In this document: one piece after another, positions 22,861 to 35,249 of the stretch
How positions within the stretch are numbered: the stretch's first letter is position 1
How the letters are laid out: each line of letters begins with the position of its first letter
Source: Dicyema japonicum
Taxonomy: Eukaryota > Dicyemida > Rhombozoa > Dicyemidae
Direction of reading: 5' to 3'
NCBI GenBank assembly: GCA_011109175.1
Contig: RDEW01000003.1
Location: forward strand, 851,071 to 915,070
DNA: 64,000 bases
Program-made: the position numbers and the translations under genes
Notes under the pieces: generated by a model
Told to the model about the DNA's origin: nothing
What the model saw: the letters and a program-made list of their open reading frames with translations, nothing else
Database searches by the model: none

Positions 22861-23032
22861 GTTTATTTGTAGGAAGGTCGAAGTGGTGACATATTTTTAT
22901 ACCAAAAAATGTTTAATCGAGATTGATGAAAAGTTTTTTTTGTAAGCATGAACGAAGTGACAGACTTAGCAGACTTGGGAACTCTAATTACTGATTAATA
23001 AAGGTAGTGTAGGGTGCATGAAATTGGTTAAA

Positions 23033-24175
23033 ATGTCGTCCAATCCGAACTTGAAGAACTGTTTGGATTTGACGCATGGTTGGTAGTATTATCGTGTTAC
23101 AGGCAGATACTTACGTGAAATGACCGGTTAATAGTGGTTTCCCTGGAAATTTCTTAGGCAGAAAAAAGTCGGTCGGTTTTGAAATAACTACTCAGATCGA
23201 GTTTTTCAGTGACTAATCACGTACACTGCCTGTCAAAAGTGGTGTAAATACCAAACCACATAAAAAGGGAGAATGAAGAAATTATTAGAAGCTGATTGCT
23301 TTTGAAATCGTTTTTGGTAGCTCTGAGTATATTCAATAATTATGTTAATGAAGGATTTATAAAGAAATTAATTCAAGTATTTTAAAATGAATTCAAGTCA
23401 CTGTGTCTTAGTTAAATGTGATTATGGACTCACCAGAAGTTCTGAACAAAAATTTTCATTGAATCACGTAGATCGTCTAAGAAGCATATCAAATTAGCAG
23501 GTTTATTACTTTTATTACTATTTTATGTCAATAATATAAAACTCATTGATTTTCTCTTCCCATCTGCCGACGAATGGGACGATAATTCACTAAGGCAATT
23601 GTCGAATCAAATATTCCCTTGCATAAGTTAAACAGTAAAGCTTACGAGACTTGTTTGAGAGTATTGGACATAATCTTCCTTCTACCTACGCTTGTTGAAA
23701 AAAGTGTAGAAAACTTATGCCAGAAGCAGCTTTACAGGCTTTATTCTCATTCATTATAAATCTGGAAAATTTTTTTGATTGATGAAACTAATATCCGAGA
23801 ACAGTAATATGTCAATTGGAAAAATTTCTGATCCCAAGAAAATATTTTTAATATCTTGTTGTCATTGTCATCTGCGGCTAACTTTCGATTACCTGTCAGA
23901 TAATTGACGATGTTCTAAGGAATTTTTCGAGATGCGGTAGAACACATTCAAAATTGCATTTCGGACGATTTATGTGGAATCAGGAAGTACTGGAATCGAG
24001 ATTATTTGTCGATCAAGTACTTTCTATTACAAAAATGGAAAAACAACATATTTCTCCATATGTATACAACTATCTGAAAAAGTGTCCTTCCACATCATTT
24101 TTGTTGAGAGAAATTTTTCTTTATTGGAAAAATCACTATCTAAAAAACGAAATTTTAAAACCGAAAACGTTTTGA
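23033..24175 (+). CDS. Unrecognised multi-exon gene
   Basis: From ATG 23033, MSSNPNLKNCLDLTH joins through a 24-nt intron (GTTGGTAGTA...GTTACAG) and a 31-nt intron (GTTAATAGTGG...TTCTTAG) to RYLREMTGRKKSVGFEITTQ and IEFF. Later coding stretches include LIDFLFPSADEWDDNSLRQL, SLRDLFESIGHNLPSTYAC and ALQALFSFIINLENFF. The last exon, about 23905-24175, contains DDVLRNFSRCGRTHSKLHFG and ISPYVYNYLKKCPSTSFLL. The length suggests 300-350 codons. I do not recognise the protein. Several exon borders in 23230-23520 are unresolved, and an upstream start at 22949 (MNEVTDLADLGTL) is possible. Confidence 0.55.
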
Positions 24176-24447
24176 ATTACATTATTCTGTATTTTAATAA
24201 AGATTTTGATTAGTTTTTCTTTATATTAAAAAAATTTTTGTAGATAATATCATAAAGTCAAAAAAGGTCAAAATTTTGAAATTTTAAAGTCAATAAAGTC
24301 AATTTTTAGGTCAAAATTTCCGATTTATAAACTCAAAATAAAAATCGCCCTACGTATCACCAGAAACTAACATAAAATAATCAAAAACAAATTAAATATT
24401 ATTTTAAAAATTAGTTATACATTCAAAATACGTAATAATAAAATATT

Positions 24448-25956
24448 TCACGAATCATGTTTATCGTGGATTACTCTTGAGAATTGGCCGCTACCATATG
24501 ATGGCTTCGTGCCAAACCAGGAAGTACGGTAATTCAAAGTCTGAGTCAACAAGTCTTCCTCCTCTTTAGACATCCGCAGTAAAGTAGCAACAGCCGATAC
24601 CAGTGACATGGCCTCATTAGTGCCACTCAGCATGAACTTTAAGAGAACGTGCCGCATATAAACAAAGTTCGGGTCATCACTGCCATACATACTATCTTCG
24701 ACTAGACTACTAGTTAGTGTTGGTTCACTCGTGGATTCATAGTTTTGTGCCTTTTTTGAGTTTTTATCAGACTTAGCTAACGAAGCCTGTCTTTTTAGCA
24801 ATTTTTTGAGACAGTCCATCCGAGAATGTTGAGCTTTGATCATCTATCCTCAAAAACAGCAGATACAGCTTTCAAACGATCAGATTCCAGCTCACTAGCT
24901 TCTAGGGATTTCGTCAATTCGTCTATTTTGTGAACGTAAGCATTCATTTCTGATGAAGGATCACTCTGTGAGTCTCTTCTAACAGAATTCTCACGAATAG
25001 TATGCAATTCCTCAAACATGGTGGCATTCTCGACTTTGAATTGCTCGTTTTCTTACTATGTAACAATATTACTAGGAAACCATGGCAGAGTTGGTCGCAT
25101 TCGTTTTCCTTCAATTCCATTTTTTCTTGAAATCAGCAAAATCCTTCTGCAGAGAAATATACTTGTTATTCGCCTCAAGCAACTATTGATGAGTTTAAAG
25201 CGACTTACAAGCTTAATACGACTGCTAATGGAAGAAAAAACGTTATCCTCAAAGTTACAGTCAGAATGGAGCAAATTCTAGGCAACTCAGATTATATACG
25301 GCGAACCTTATCGATATCTTTGAGATTTTCTTTGATAACCCTTTCCCGTTCAATATAAAAATTCTCTACATCATCGACCCACCCCTAGTTGTTATAAGAC
25401 AAGAATAGCTTGGGCCACTTCAACCGAGACGGAACCTTCATTCTCTGTATTAATCTCCTTCAATTTTGTCGAAAGTTCTTCATTCTCTTAGTCAATTCAT
25501 TTCGCTGTTATAATTACATAAATGGACCTGTAATTTCAGGTATGCCACAATCTCATCGTCTAACAGCGAATTCTCCTGTTCTCTGGCTTCCAAAGTATTG
25601 ACTTTATTTTGAAGCATTTCTATGACGTAATCTTTTTTGGCCAAATCTGACTTGAGCTACAATAAATATTTATTAAGGGAACATTTTGAACTTGACATTG
25701 AAGAATTGAATTTTCTGACTTAAATTCCTTCGCTGATCCATTTAAGCTGGGAAGGAAATTGGGGCAGATTTGTTCGTGCTACGATTACTAGCCACACTGG
25801 TTTTGTCACTCTGAGATATTACAATAATAAACTTGGTAGGGGTTCGTTTCTTGAGTTGGTGTAAAATTTTTAAGCTCTTTAATCGTTATGATAACATAAA
25901 CCATCCTCCATTGACTCGATTTCAGTCTCAATTCGTTGACGAAGATTAGAAAACAT
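24448..25956 (-). CDS. GRIP-domain golgin (golgin-97/245-like)
   Basis: A trans-Golgi tethering protein recruited by Arl1 through its C-terminal GRIP domain. The first exon (ATG 25954-25956) reads MFSNLRQRIETEIESMED, like the MF-KLK--I-EE start of GOLGA1/GOLGA4. A 25-nt intron (GTTTATGTT...TTAAAG) and a 22-nt intron (GTTTATTATT...TCTCAG) follow. The middle is coiled coil in short exons, for example FEELHTIRENSVRRDSQSD. A 23-nt intron (GTATCTGC...GGATAG) leads to the last exon at 24448-24840. There the GRIP core NFVYMRHVLLKFMLSGTNEA and LVSAVATLLRMSKEEEDLL are clear. At about 450 codons the coil is far shorter than in vertebrate golgins. Several central exon borders are unresolved. Confidence 0.8.
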
Positions 25957-26409
25957 TAACTGCACTAATTAAGGCAACAAAAGATTCATAATTTGATTAT
26001 TAAATTTAAAATAATATCATATTAAAATTATTTTCAAAAAGTGAATTATAATGGAAATTTGTCATTTTGCTTTTATAATTTAATTTTTGTAACAGTCGGC
26101 TGCTAATTAGTACAGCTGTTTAGTTTTCGGTGATTATGCAAAAATTAACAAACCCATTTAGGGTTACCCATGTGGAAAAAATTCCATCGGTCCTGAAAAA
26201 GGATACCCCGGTAAAATTATTCGGCAGAAATTCTTGGAGACACTTCGTAAAGCGATGGGATGCTGGAGGACCACTCGAGGAAAGTCAATGAGAAGTTGAG
26301 ACCATTGATTGCTGTGAATCCAAATAGGACAAAAATGAATGACCAATATATTTCAAGGATGCCCAAGTAAATATGATTTTATTATTAATTTAATTTTTTT
26401 AATTTAATT

Positions 26410-26740
26410 TATTAACTCCGGATACACGAGAAGGAAGTTAAACAACTAATTAAGTGTATCCAGTTTCCACTTCTACAGAAACAGAGTCCATCCGGAATCA
26501 GCATAAAAGGTAAGACGTCCATTATATGCAGTTGTGGAAACCCTTCCAGTGGAGTGGGGAAGAGCAAATGATCCTTTTTCGTGCCGGCCTGGAACTGGGC
26601 GTCACCTAAACAGGTGGATCACATCACGCCACTCTAATAGAAAGAGAGAGGAGGAACAGACAAGCAAGTAGAATACTTCAACCAATTAACCACGCAGCAC
26701 CAGATGGCGCCACGCGGCTATATAAATTATTATTAGCTCA
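26410..26740 (-). mobile_element. SINE-B copy, near full length
   Basis: Read on the minus strand: a head around GTGCTGCGTGGTTAATTGG, then GTGATCCACCTGTTTAGGTG and CCACTCCACTGGAAGGG. The 3' end is a hairpin CTGGATACACTTAATTAG ... CGTGTATCCGGAG. The same order occurs at 40597-40955. Box A-like sequence suggests a tRNA origin. Confidence 0.8.
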
Positions 26741-27262
26741 ATTTCTTTAAAATAATTAATAGCGCCACTATCATTAGTTATAGGATATCGTAGTAGTTAC
26801 TTATATCGCTCGGGTACCAGTTAACTGTTGGTTCACTTACCACATCGTTACTTACTTGGTAGAAGGAATTCCTTACTACTGTTTTCCTTACTCAATCTCT
26901 AGAACCGTCGTTGGATCCAGATAACTTAAGAGACACCCTATATTTAGCCGGCATCCAAAACTCTTCTCTATTCTATAGTTCTTAACTTCTTTTCGGTTTG
27001 GTTGTATGCGATTTCCTGTAGACAATCTAATTTAAAATTAATTTCATGTCTTCTGATAAATTTGATCTAAGTTAAAATACTAATTTTCTAAAATTTCAAT
27101 TATTTATAAAATTATTTGTAAATTTTATTTAAAATGATGTAAAATAATAAAAAGAAGAAATACAAATTTGAATTATTTTGAACGTGGTTTGTCTATCTTT
27201 ATTTTCACAAAAATCATTACTTTATAAGTTTTTGTCAAATTACCGTTTCATATAGGTAACAG
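26741..27262. other. Spacer before exportin gene
   Basis: AT-rich sequence with no gene or repeat recognised. The exportin promoter must lie here, but no defined element was seen. Confidence 0.5.
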
Positions 27263-30200
27263 ATGAATCCGCAAGTCGAACAGGTAGTTTAACCTATAAT
27301 CTCCTATATTAGGTCCAGTTTATGGAAAAACAGTGCGACTTGTTGTTCAATTCCGACAACAACACATTAAAAAACGAGGCTCAGCAAAAAATTAATTTCT
27401 TTTTTCAAGGAGTTTCTATTCTGGATTTCAGCATTACGTGCCTCGAATATTCAAGGGTATATTTCTTATGAATTTCAGAACATTTATCTGCACTTTTTCA
27501 CCCTCACCCAACTGAACCGACACCTTGATGACAAGTCGATTGATTTCTCCCAAGAAAGCAAGAATGTCTTCTGTAAAGTGGCTTTATAACCGTCTAGTGC
27601 CCGGTTTACTCAATTATATTGGAAATAGTAACGAAAACGACATTAATTGCATACAATATGCCATTCAAGTATTATTTTGACTCAAAAATGTAGATTTACG
27701 TTAGAGTTGTGATGTTTGGCGACTCCTCTGTCGGTAATACAACGAATGTAATAAACGAAGCTAAGAAATTTATAGAGGTTGTCTAATAATCCTAATTTGA
27801 CAGGGAGAATCACTGATTCCTTACCAAAACTACGTCGGCTTCACGATGCTTTGCTATTTGGTGGAAGAAACCAGCAAATCTAGCAACTTTTCCCTCGTGG
27901 TTGTTTTTGTACCTTTAACTCCAGGAAGTTCTTCGAGGGTGGGACTTTTTGTCGAATATAAGGTCACGTGATAAGTTCACGGAAAGACAATTTTTGGAGA
28001 TTATAAATATCTCGATTCACTACCTTGCGAATCTCACTCAAATGCATTCGACTGAAATTATGAAATTTGTCAATGTACTCGATCTCTATAATATTAGACT
28101 ATCAAGTCTGCCCTCGATGTGATAAGGAGCTGTCTCATGTACGAATTTGGAAGTCCTGGGCTTGAAACATACTCCAACGACATGGTTATTGTAAACCTTC
28201 CCAAGATCTGGCATTCTTGTAATTTGGTTGTATTTTACTTAGACATTTACTCATTTTCGACCCCAAATACTCTGTTTAAGCTCATCCAATATGTCCCTCC
28301 TGATTTACTCAGTCATGTTTGTTATTTTCTGTTAAATTCAAGATTTATGAATGCCTGGGGCCTATGATTTCGATGGGAAGGAATACGATTACCACAACTG
28401 ATCGGTCTCAATTCGTAAATGCTGTTGCAGGCGCTATTAGCTTCATTCTTGAGCGATCCGAGGTTTTTTTGGATTTCATTTTGTAGGCACTGTGCTTTAA
28501 TAGTGGGTTCCATTCATTCGCTAAAATGCTCCTTCGGTTTCACATATCCTTCCCAAGGACTGAACTAGAGACGATGCAGTGCTACCAGTCTTACATTAAA
28601 CTACTGTCCAATTTTACTTTATCCGCTATTCGAGTTATCAAATCGTAATTATTTTAGCAACACAAACAAATTGGAGATAATTCGCTTACTTATGTGCTGC
28701 AATTGTGGTCACGATTTTCCTGAGCAGTAAGCATGATTCCTCCAACCACATCAATCGCTACCTGATAGAAATAGTCCATGCTTACATTTCCTTAAGACTT
28801 GATACGAATGATGTCGTAAGGTAATTTTACAACTAAAATTAGTTTTGACGACACAAAAAATTATCTGATTGAATGCCACGACAACATCTCTTCACAACTT
28901 GATACGGTTACTTTTTCCCTCTTATGGTTTGGTAGATCGGCTACTTATTCCGAGTTAACTATTCTGTCAATTACCATTTAATCAAGAATGAGTTTGACCT
29001 TACTGTGAAGATATTCCAAAGTGAAATGGCCAGTTTACGGCTAAATCCAAAAACCGACTGTATTTTTGCTTATAATTTCAGCAAAACTTGCATGGCTTAT
29101 ATTTTTCGTCTCCCACATAATCAACTGCGCCAATTCCCTGAACTCAAATACGGGAGAAATCGAAAACTGTGATGCTAACTTGTGTACTGAGTAAACTGTT
29201 TTCCCAACTCTAGTATCTTGACCTTGATGACGAGTACTGCGAATAATTTTCACTCATTCTATTCGTTTAACCTCGAACGAGCCTTCATCTGCTTTCTAGG
29301 ATTCTTCCAAAAGGCCTACATTGGGCAAAGCAATGAGACCATAAATATAGTTTTTCTTTTCATCCACCTTAGATTTATACAATGATTTCTTCGCATGACA
29401 CTAAAATGAGACCGGATACTGTTTTACTGATAATTGTCATGAATAGAATGTATTTTTATTGCTCACTTAAGCATGACCTACCTGAAAGTTATCAGCGACA
29501 TTGAGATCATTGAGTCTGCCGTCAACCTGCTCTGTAATTTAACCACCATCGACTATGTCAACACTCAGCTGATGGATATCAGTTCGGCTAAATACCTTCT
29601 TTTCAACCACATTGTCGTCGTTATGTTCATTTATAGCCTGAGCGACTAACCTTCCTTGGAATGAACGACCCAAAAATTCTGCCAATCCGGACTAAATTTT
29701 TTTCCTCTTTGGCTGTTATGGCCTCGACGCCCAACCTGACAAATGCAGGGTTCAAAAGCTTTATAAAAATTATTGATAGTAGCAATTCTTATAATCTTAG
29801 GCCGACTTTCTCTTTGCAAACAAAAAATTGATTCGGGCGACTTTAATAGCTGTCGAAACGAAGTTATGTTTCTTGCCAGAGACCTTCGTGGCATCTGCTA
29901 TTCAATGACTCACAGTTATTCCTTTCAATTTTTCTCTCTTGGATAAGAAACGGATACTTATTTATGCTTGCTCAATGTCTTCAATATTACTACAATGATG
30001 TTCCCGTTTCCTCATCAATTTTCCGCTTTATGATTGAAGCTACCACTAACCGGTGTTAAATTTTCCGTTGATTTTCAGATTTCAGCGCCTCCACTTTGAT
30101 GTTACTTCCCCGAACGGAATTTACTTGATGAAGGCTGTCTGTACGACATGTTCCTGTTTTGGTTAAAAGCTGAGTTTATAATACTAGGGTCCAATGCGGT

Positions 30201-31119
30201 GAAAGTCTTTCTCCCACCAGAATCGTCTGAGTACTATGGCCACAAGTTTCAATTTGTCGTTTAGTTTCCTAATAGAATCAAGCTGACTGTATGTTCTCTC
30301 ATGTTACTAAATTATGCGCTCAATGCTAAATATACCAATGTCGCCTTATTCGAAGTTTACAACGACAACTGTTTGAATGATGCCCTCAAAACTAATTTTA
30401 CTCTTTTTATTTCCATTGATGTCGCCTCTATTAATGTAGTTGGGCTAGTAAACTTTAGACATATGAAAAATTGAGGAAAGCCGTGTTTTCCTTTATTCTA
30501 ATTCTAACCTCAGATTACTATGATTTTCTCGATAGTCAACCGATTGATTCGATTATTTCTCTCATTACAGTTATGAGGTCTGGTCTTAATAGCATCGGTA
30601 TTGATTGACCCTTCATAGCAGATTTTTCGATGGCGTCTTCTGCGTGTGCTTCACTTGAATGTCTTTTCTCAGAAGTCTATAAAAGAATGAATGAAAATGA
30701 GCTGAATTGTCAGGGAACTATGCATCTGCTTATAACGCAGCATATTGATTATATTTATCAGGTGGTTTGTATGGTTTAGTTTAGACGGTTTTGTTTATTT
30801 TAAAAATCGTTATTGCTGAAAGACAAAGCAACGTTTGGACTTTCGCTCGTCCATTTCTCGCTCTTGTTGTGATTAATAGTCAGGTATTGTAGCCATTAAC
30901 TGCCAGATTCTACCTCAATTGGAGAAAGATGTGTGCCAATTGTATTCTCCGGATTTGCATTCATTTATTAGCCAAGAATTTCAGCTGTTATCTGAGGTAC
31001 TAAAGAATATGCACATGGACATTAATAAAGAAAAGTTCGCTTATGTTCATTATTTTAGATTTATTGAGGCTTTTTCAAAATTTTTAGAAAATCTCCACCC
31101 GTTGCAAACATTGAATTAA
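27263..31119 (+). CDS. XPO7: Exportin-7 (RanBP16-like nuclear export receptor)
   Basis: A large importin-beta-family transport receptor that binds RanGTP. Start ATG 27263: MNPQVEQ, a 29-nt intron, then VQFMEKQCDLLFNSDN as in the XPO7 N-terminus. Diagnostic blocks include CLMYEFGSPGLETYSND with VIVNLPKIWHS near 28130-28230, matching the CL-FDFIG...IP-SWR segment. CLQYYYNDVPVSSSIFRFMI and RLHFDVTSPNGIYLMK lie near 29970-30130. MASSACASLECLFSEVYKRM follows near the C-terminus. The last exon encodes EKDVCQLYSPDLHSFISQEF and ends with the stop at 31117-31119. The 3.86-kb span fits about 1,080 codons plus some twenty introns of about 25 nt. Not every exon border was resolved, and I did not prove that the frame is intact throughout. 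Confidence 0.85.
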
Positions 31120-31494
31120 TTTGTAATAACTGAGCTTTATTGTATCTGATTTTTGCCTATAAATGTGTTTTCTTTAGTCTTATTGTATGATTTAAGCCTA
31201 ACATTAATTTATTAATTTTTTTATTAATAAAAAAACAGATATTAATAACAAAGCATGCTTTAGCATCCAAAAGACAGTGGACGACGGTCTTTCCCAGGTG
31301 TTGTGAAAACCATCCTTTGTGCCACAATCGCATTTCGGCGATTAGGACTAATCGGAAACGAGCTCAAAAGGCCACTCGACAGAGTCGTATTTAAGCAGTC
31401 ATAAGGAGCTACCACTGAGATGAAATGGTGAATGAACAGACGCACACACTTATCACATGAGATTTCTTTCATGCGAGAGTAATCATCCTATCGG

Positions 31495-31610
31495 GTCTCT
31501 TCTCTTCCTTCTGGTTAAACCCTGGGACCCAATCAAAGACGGCTACCCAACTGACTCTAGACCACGTTTGATAATTTTCTTTGAGCGGTGTGTCTGGAAA
31601 TTTATCAAGT
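31495..31610 (-). mobile_element. REL retrotransposon relic
   Basis: The bases align with 35620-35740 of the main element: GTCTCTTCTCTTCCTTCTGG, ACCCAATCAAAGACGGCTAC (compare AGTATGGCTGGGTATCCC) and TTTGATAATTTTCTTTGAGC (compare CTTGACAATTCCG). It is a short, strongly diverged piece of the endonuclease region. Confidence 0.5.
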
Positions 31611-31976
31611 TCATAATCTTTGCTTTACTTCTTATAAATTTCGCAACTCAACTACCCCCGTGATAACTTTATTTTGAATTTTCCTTATTATCCTGGAATA
31701 AAGCGGAGTTGTCATTCTAATTTTATTAATCTGTGAAAACTATAAGACTTAAATTTCTGGACAAATGAAGTGTAAAATTTTTGAATATTTTTGTCTTGTT
31801 TTTTGACTTCCACTGACAAAGTCATAAGTCAAGAGGATGCTATAAAGTTAATGAGCACAGTTACGTGACTCCAATTAACTATGTCAGAGATATTACTTTT
31901 TGAACTTTTCCCATTTTCTTGGATCCTTTAGCGAAACAAAAATAAAAGTCGAGAAAAATCACGAGAACAAAACCAA

Positions 31977-32280
31977 TGACAGAGAAGAAACCCCCAGAGT
32001 CCGAAATTGTAAAAGATCAGTATTTTACAGCACTTAAATAAAAACAGCAGAAATGTATTAAAGTATACGAGCATATTTCTCTGCGAAATATGGTTTCAAT
32101 TACAGTGAGGTTGGGAATGTGAGGTGTTGATCAAGTTACAGAAAGAAACCTTGATTAAAAAGATCAACTTACCGGAGGTCGAGTCCATTATGTCATTGGG
32201 GCAAAAAATGGCGCTTGAAATCTCATACCCAGATTTTTTCAATCAGTCTGAACAACTAGGGAGACGGAGAAGGCAATGAC
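31977..32280 (+). CDS. Possible small gene with two introns
   Basis: MTEKKPPESEI from ATG 31970-31980 could join, over a 39-nt GT-AG intron, to QKCIKVYEHISLRNM and, over a 44-nt GT-AG intron, to LQKETLIKKINLPEVESIMS and ALEISYPDFFNQSEQL. The product would have about 75 residues with helical character. The introns are longer than the local norm and I recognise no family, so this is tentative. Confidence 0.3.
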
Positions 32281-32929
32281 TGCCCGACGTCAACTTAATT
32301 AGAAATATTTATTGTTTTTTAAAGAAATTCTGGCAACATGATTTAAATTTTTGATTTTTCTATTTGAATTTTCTGAATCTGTGAAACCAATTCTACTATG
32401 CAACTCATGAACGTGAGGAACGCCGAGACCTGGTCATAAGAGACTAGAAGGAAAAACTGTAGGATTATTCGTATGGATGTTGTGACAACATGCAATCTTC
32501 TTTTAAATCAAAATGAAACTGGGGGCTTCCGTGGAGGGCAGAGAACTATGCATCCTCTCTGTCTGTAACAAGATTATGCCCAAGTTGGTGGGAAATGAAA
32601 ACAAACATACAACCACAATGAACTGTGGAGGAAAGTTGAAAAACTGGTAGAGCGGATAGTAAAGTCTAATCCATTTATTCATAGACGAGGGAGTGCTTTT
32701 AACTAACTATTGAAACTGAATGTTTACAGTTGAAGCAAAATTCATAATCTTAAAAACTAATCTGAAATCGTTGAATTATATTGTCGAATAGAAAATCACT
32801 AATTATTGGCTATTCTTTTCGCGTATCGATAGCTATTCTTTGTTTAAGCTTTAGCAGAGATTTCAGTAAATAGAAAGTTAATTATTGAATAAAGTCAGTG
32901 GGAATTAAATAATTGCCTTCTATTTTTTA

Positions 32930-33030
32930 AGCCACGACGCACGTGAGACTCGGTGGCTTCTCCAATTGATCTCTGTTACAACCGTGAGAGGCAACGCAAC
33001 GTCGATTATGTCGCCAGTTTTGACTGTTAA
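32930..33030 (+). mobile_element. 3' fragment of REL retrotransposon
   Basis: AGCCACGACGCACGTGAGAC followed by GATCTCTGTTACAACCGTGA and GGCAACGCAACGTCGATTAT is the reverse complement of the 3' end at 35270-35350, so this copy runs on the plus strand. It contains only the last 100 bases or so. Confidence 0.8.
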
Positions 33031-33159
33031 TTTTAATAGTCGCGTTAATACTCCAATACACTTCCAATCGTCCCAAATGGCCAATGTAAAACGATTGTAC
33101 ATAGTCATCGTTATTCTTAATAGTTATCTCTTCTATTTTTTTCTCCCAACAATCTGAGA

Positions 33160-33490
33160 ACATTTGCTTGTGCCTACCAAATCTATCTTCCAATAATACA
33201 TTACAGACTTCCGCTTCGGAAGAGAGGTGGGGAAGTAGGTCCGCCCTTTTCCATTTTTGTCGCACGTCCTATCGTCGCGGATATCACTTCATTCTTCTGC
33301 ATTATTTTGAATGTTAGCGTGGCGTCATGGTTCACCTTTTATGTGGCGCTCAATGTCGAATAACACCTAGAAGAACCATTTTCTCTTCCCCGTCCAGACT
33401 CCTCGTATGCCTGGATGGTGTACCTCGGCGGAATAGTTATCATAATGTAATCTTCACCAGAGGATTTGGTCAGAAAAAATAAAATAACTA
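33160..33490 (-). repeat. Dispersed repeat D, copy 1
   Basis: It shares TCGTCGCGGATATCACTTCA, CCGCCCTTTTCC and AATCTTCACCAGAGGATTTG with 62700-62920. A weaker piece is near 47480-47540 (GTAATCTTCACCGGTGGAG). A tRNA-like head follows the second copy, so D may be a third SINE family. Confidence 0.6.
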
Positions 33491-33693
33491 AATAATATAT
33501 CAAAGATAGATGTATATATTTTAATATAATAAATATTGCAGACATATTTAATTAAATTATTCAAACACGCTTGGTGAAAGACAAAATGTTCAGGTGTGGC
33601 TTTGTTTTTGATTTAATGTATTATATGTAGTTTTTCCCCCAAATATACTGAAGGAATGTATCAATTCATGTTTCATTATTAATTTACTAAGAT

Positions 33694-35144
33694 GTAGGCA
33701 ATTATCTGCAAAGAAACTGTATTCATTTAAGCGGTCCACTTTGTGCTAAGGATTACTACAAAATATTAAATGTCAATAAAAATTCTACAGAAAAGGAGAT
33801 CAAGAAAGCTTATTTTGAAGTAAAATTAAAAGTGAAGTCTTAGTTAGCGAAGAAATACCATCCCGATACGAATAAGGACGCGAACGCTGCTGATAAGTTC
33901 AAGGATGTCTCTGAGGCTTATCAAGTTTATTAGTTGTAATAATTTATAAAGATTCCTTGGAGATCCTGAGAAAAAAAGAAACTATGATACATATGGAAGT
34001 GCGGACAGTCCCTTTTCTAACTATAGCTCATCGTATTCTTCTCAGTCTGGTAATTGGTCTCTCTTTATTATCAAGGGACCGGGGCTGATCCCTTTGACAT
34101 TTTCAAAATGTTTACTGGAGGTTTTGGAATTTCCAGAAATTTACTAATTTTTCTACTGGATTTTCAAACTTTAATTCTCCAAAGACAGAATACAAGGTAG
34201 AGTATTCTATTTACATTTAAAGATCAAAGTAAATCTTTCCTTTGAAGAAGCCGCCCGAGGTGTTCAAAATAAGACGATCTCAGCCAATTTTAATTTTACC
34301 TGTCCTTCCTGTAATGGCTCGCGTTATAATAAGAACAGCCGACCAACCCGATGCTACAAGTGTAATGGAACCGGCTTTGTATTGAATTCTATGTATTTTG
34401 AAGGATTCGTCGAACACAGCTTCGTTTTTTGTCCGATTCCCATGCTCAGCTTGTAATGGAGCGAAATATATTTATACCGATCCCTGTACCACATGCAACG
34501 GCAGTGGAACAGTAGCGACTCCCAAAAATGCAAAAATTGAAGTTCCTGGAGGTTATTTGGTGTATAAAATTTAGGAGTCACAGATGGTGAAATCGCACGT
34601 GTCAAAGTAAATGGAGTTGACTTGTTTGTCGAGTTTTCTGTTGCTACAAGCAACTATTTTAAGCGGGATAATTTGGATGTGATAACTGAGTGTCCTGTTT
34701 CTATCTCTCAAGCACTTTTCGGGGGATCTGTGTCTGTTCGTGGATTGTACGGAAATGAGACCGTCAATGTTCATTTATAATGTTTATTTGAGATCCCTCC
34801 TGGTTCCTCTTCTCATTCTGTCGTCAGGTTATACGGGAAGGGAATAAGCAATCGGGGAAAGGGAATCAAAGGAGACCATCGGATTGTCCTCAAAATCTTG
34901 ATACCAAAGTGATATGTTTTGTTAAATTTTAGGAATTTGACTTTGAAAGAAAAAGCTTTGATGCTTTTGTTTGCAGAAATGGAGAAAAGCGAAGGATCAG
35001 TGAATTCAATCGCCACAACAGAAAGCGGTGGTTATTTTGATTATTTAAGGATTCCGTACTATTGACAAATGCTATGGATTGGTTGATGCCATCAGAGAAG
35101 TCTTGGATGAGACTAATTCTAACCGGAATAAGACTTCTAAATGA
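33694..35144 (+). CDS. DNAJA3: Mitochondrial DnaJ co-chaperone (Tid1/DNAJA3-like)
   Basis: A type I J-protein partner of mitochondrial Hsp70. The J domain starts DYYKILNVNKNSTEKEIKKA and continues AYFE / LAKKYHPDTNKD after removal of a 24-nt intron (33820-33843), so HPD is intact. A G/F-rich linker (DPFDIFKMFTGGFG) and four zinc repeats follow: CPSCNGS, CYKCNGTG, CSACNGAK, CTTCNGSG. The C-terminal domain includes VTDGEIARVKVNGVDLFVEF and IPPGSSSHSVVRL. Introns of 26 nt (34197-34222), 25 nt (34379-34403), 23, 24, 24 and 22 nt restore one frame to the stop 35142-35144. A mitochondrial leader is suggested by LQRNCIHLSGPLCAKDYY, as in vertebrate DNAJA3. The true first exon and two junctions (about 33935 and 34125) are unresolved. 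Confidence 0.9.
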
Positions 35145-35249
35145 AATTTTCTATTTTTTACCATTTTTTTTTAAATAATCAATTTATTAACAATTAAAAT
35201 AATCAGTTAATTTATCCCCCAGTAAAGCATATTTAAAACTGCCATCCAT

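Noticed and set aside
34122-34137. Possible 16-nt intron in DNAJA3 (GTTTTGGAATTTCCAG)
   Set aside because: It would restore the frame, but no other intron here is below 22 nt; an indel or different border is as likely.
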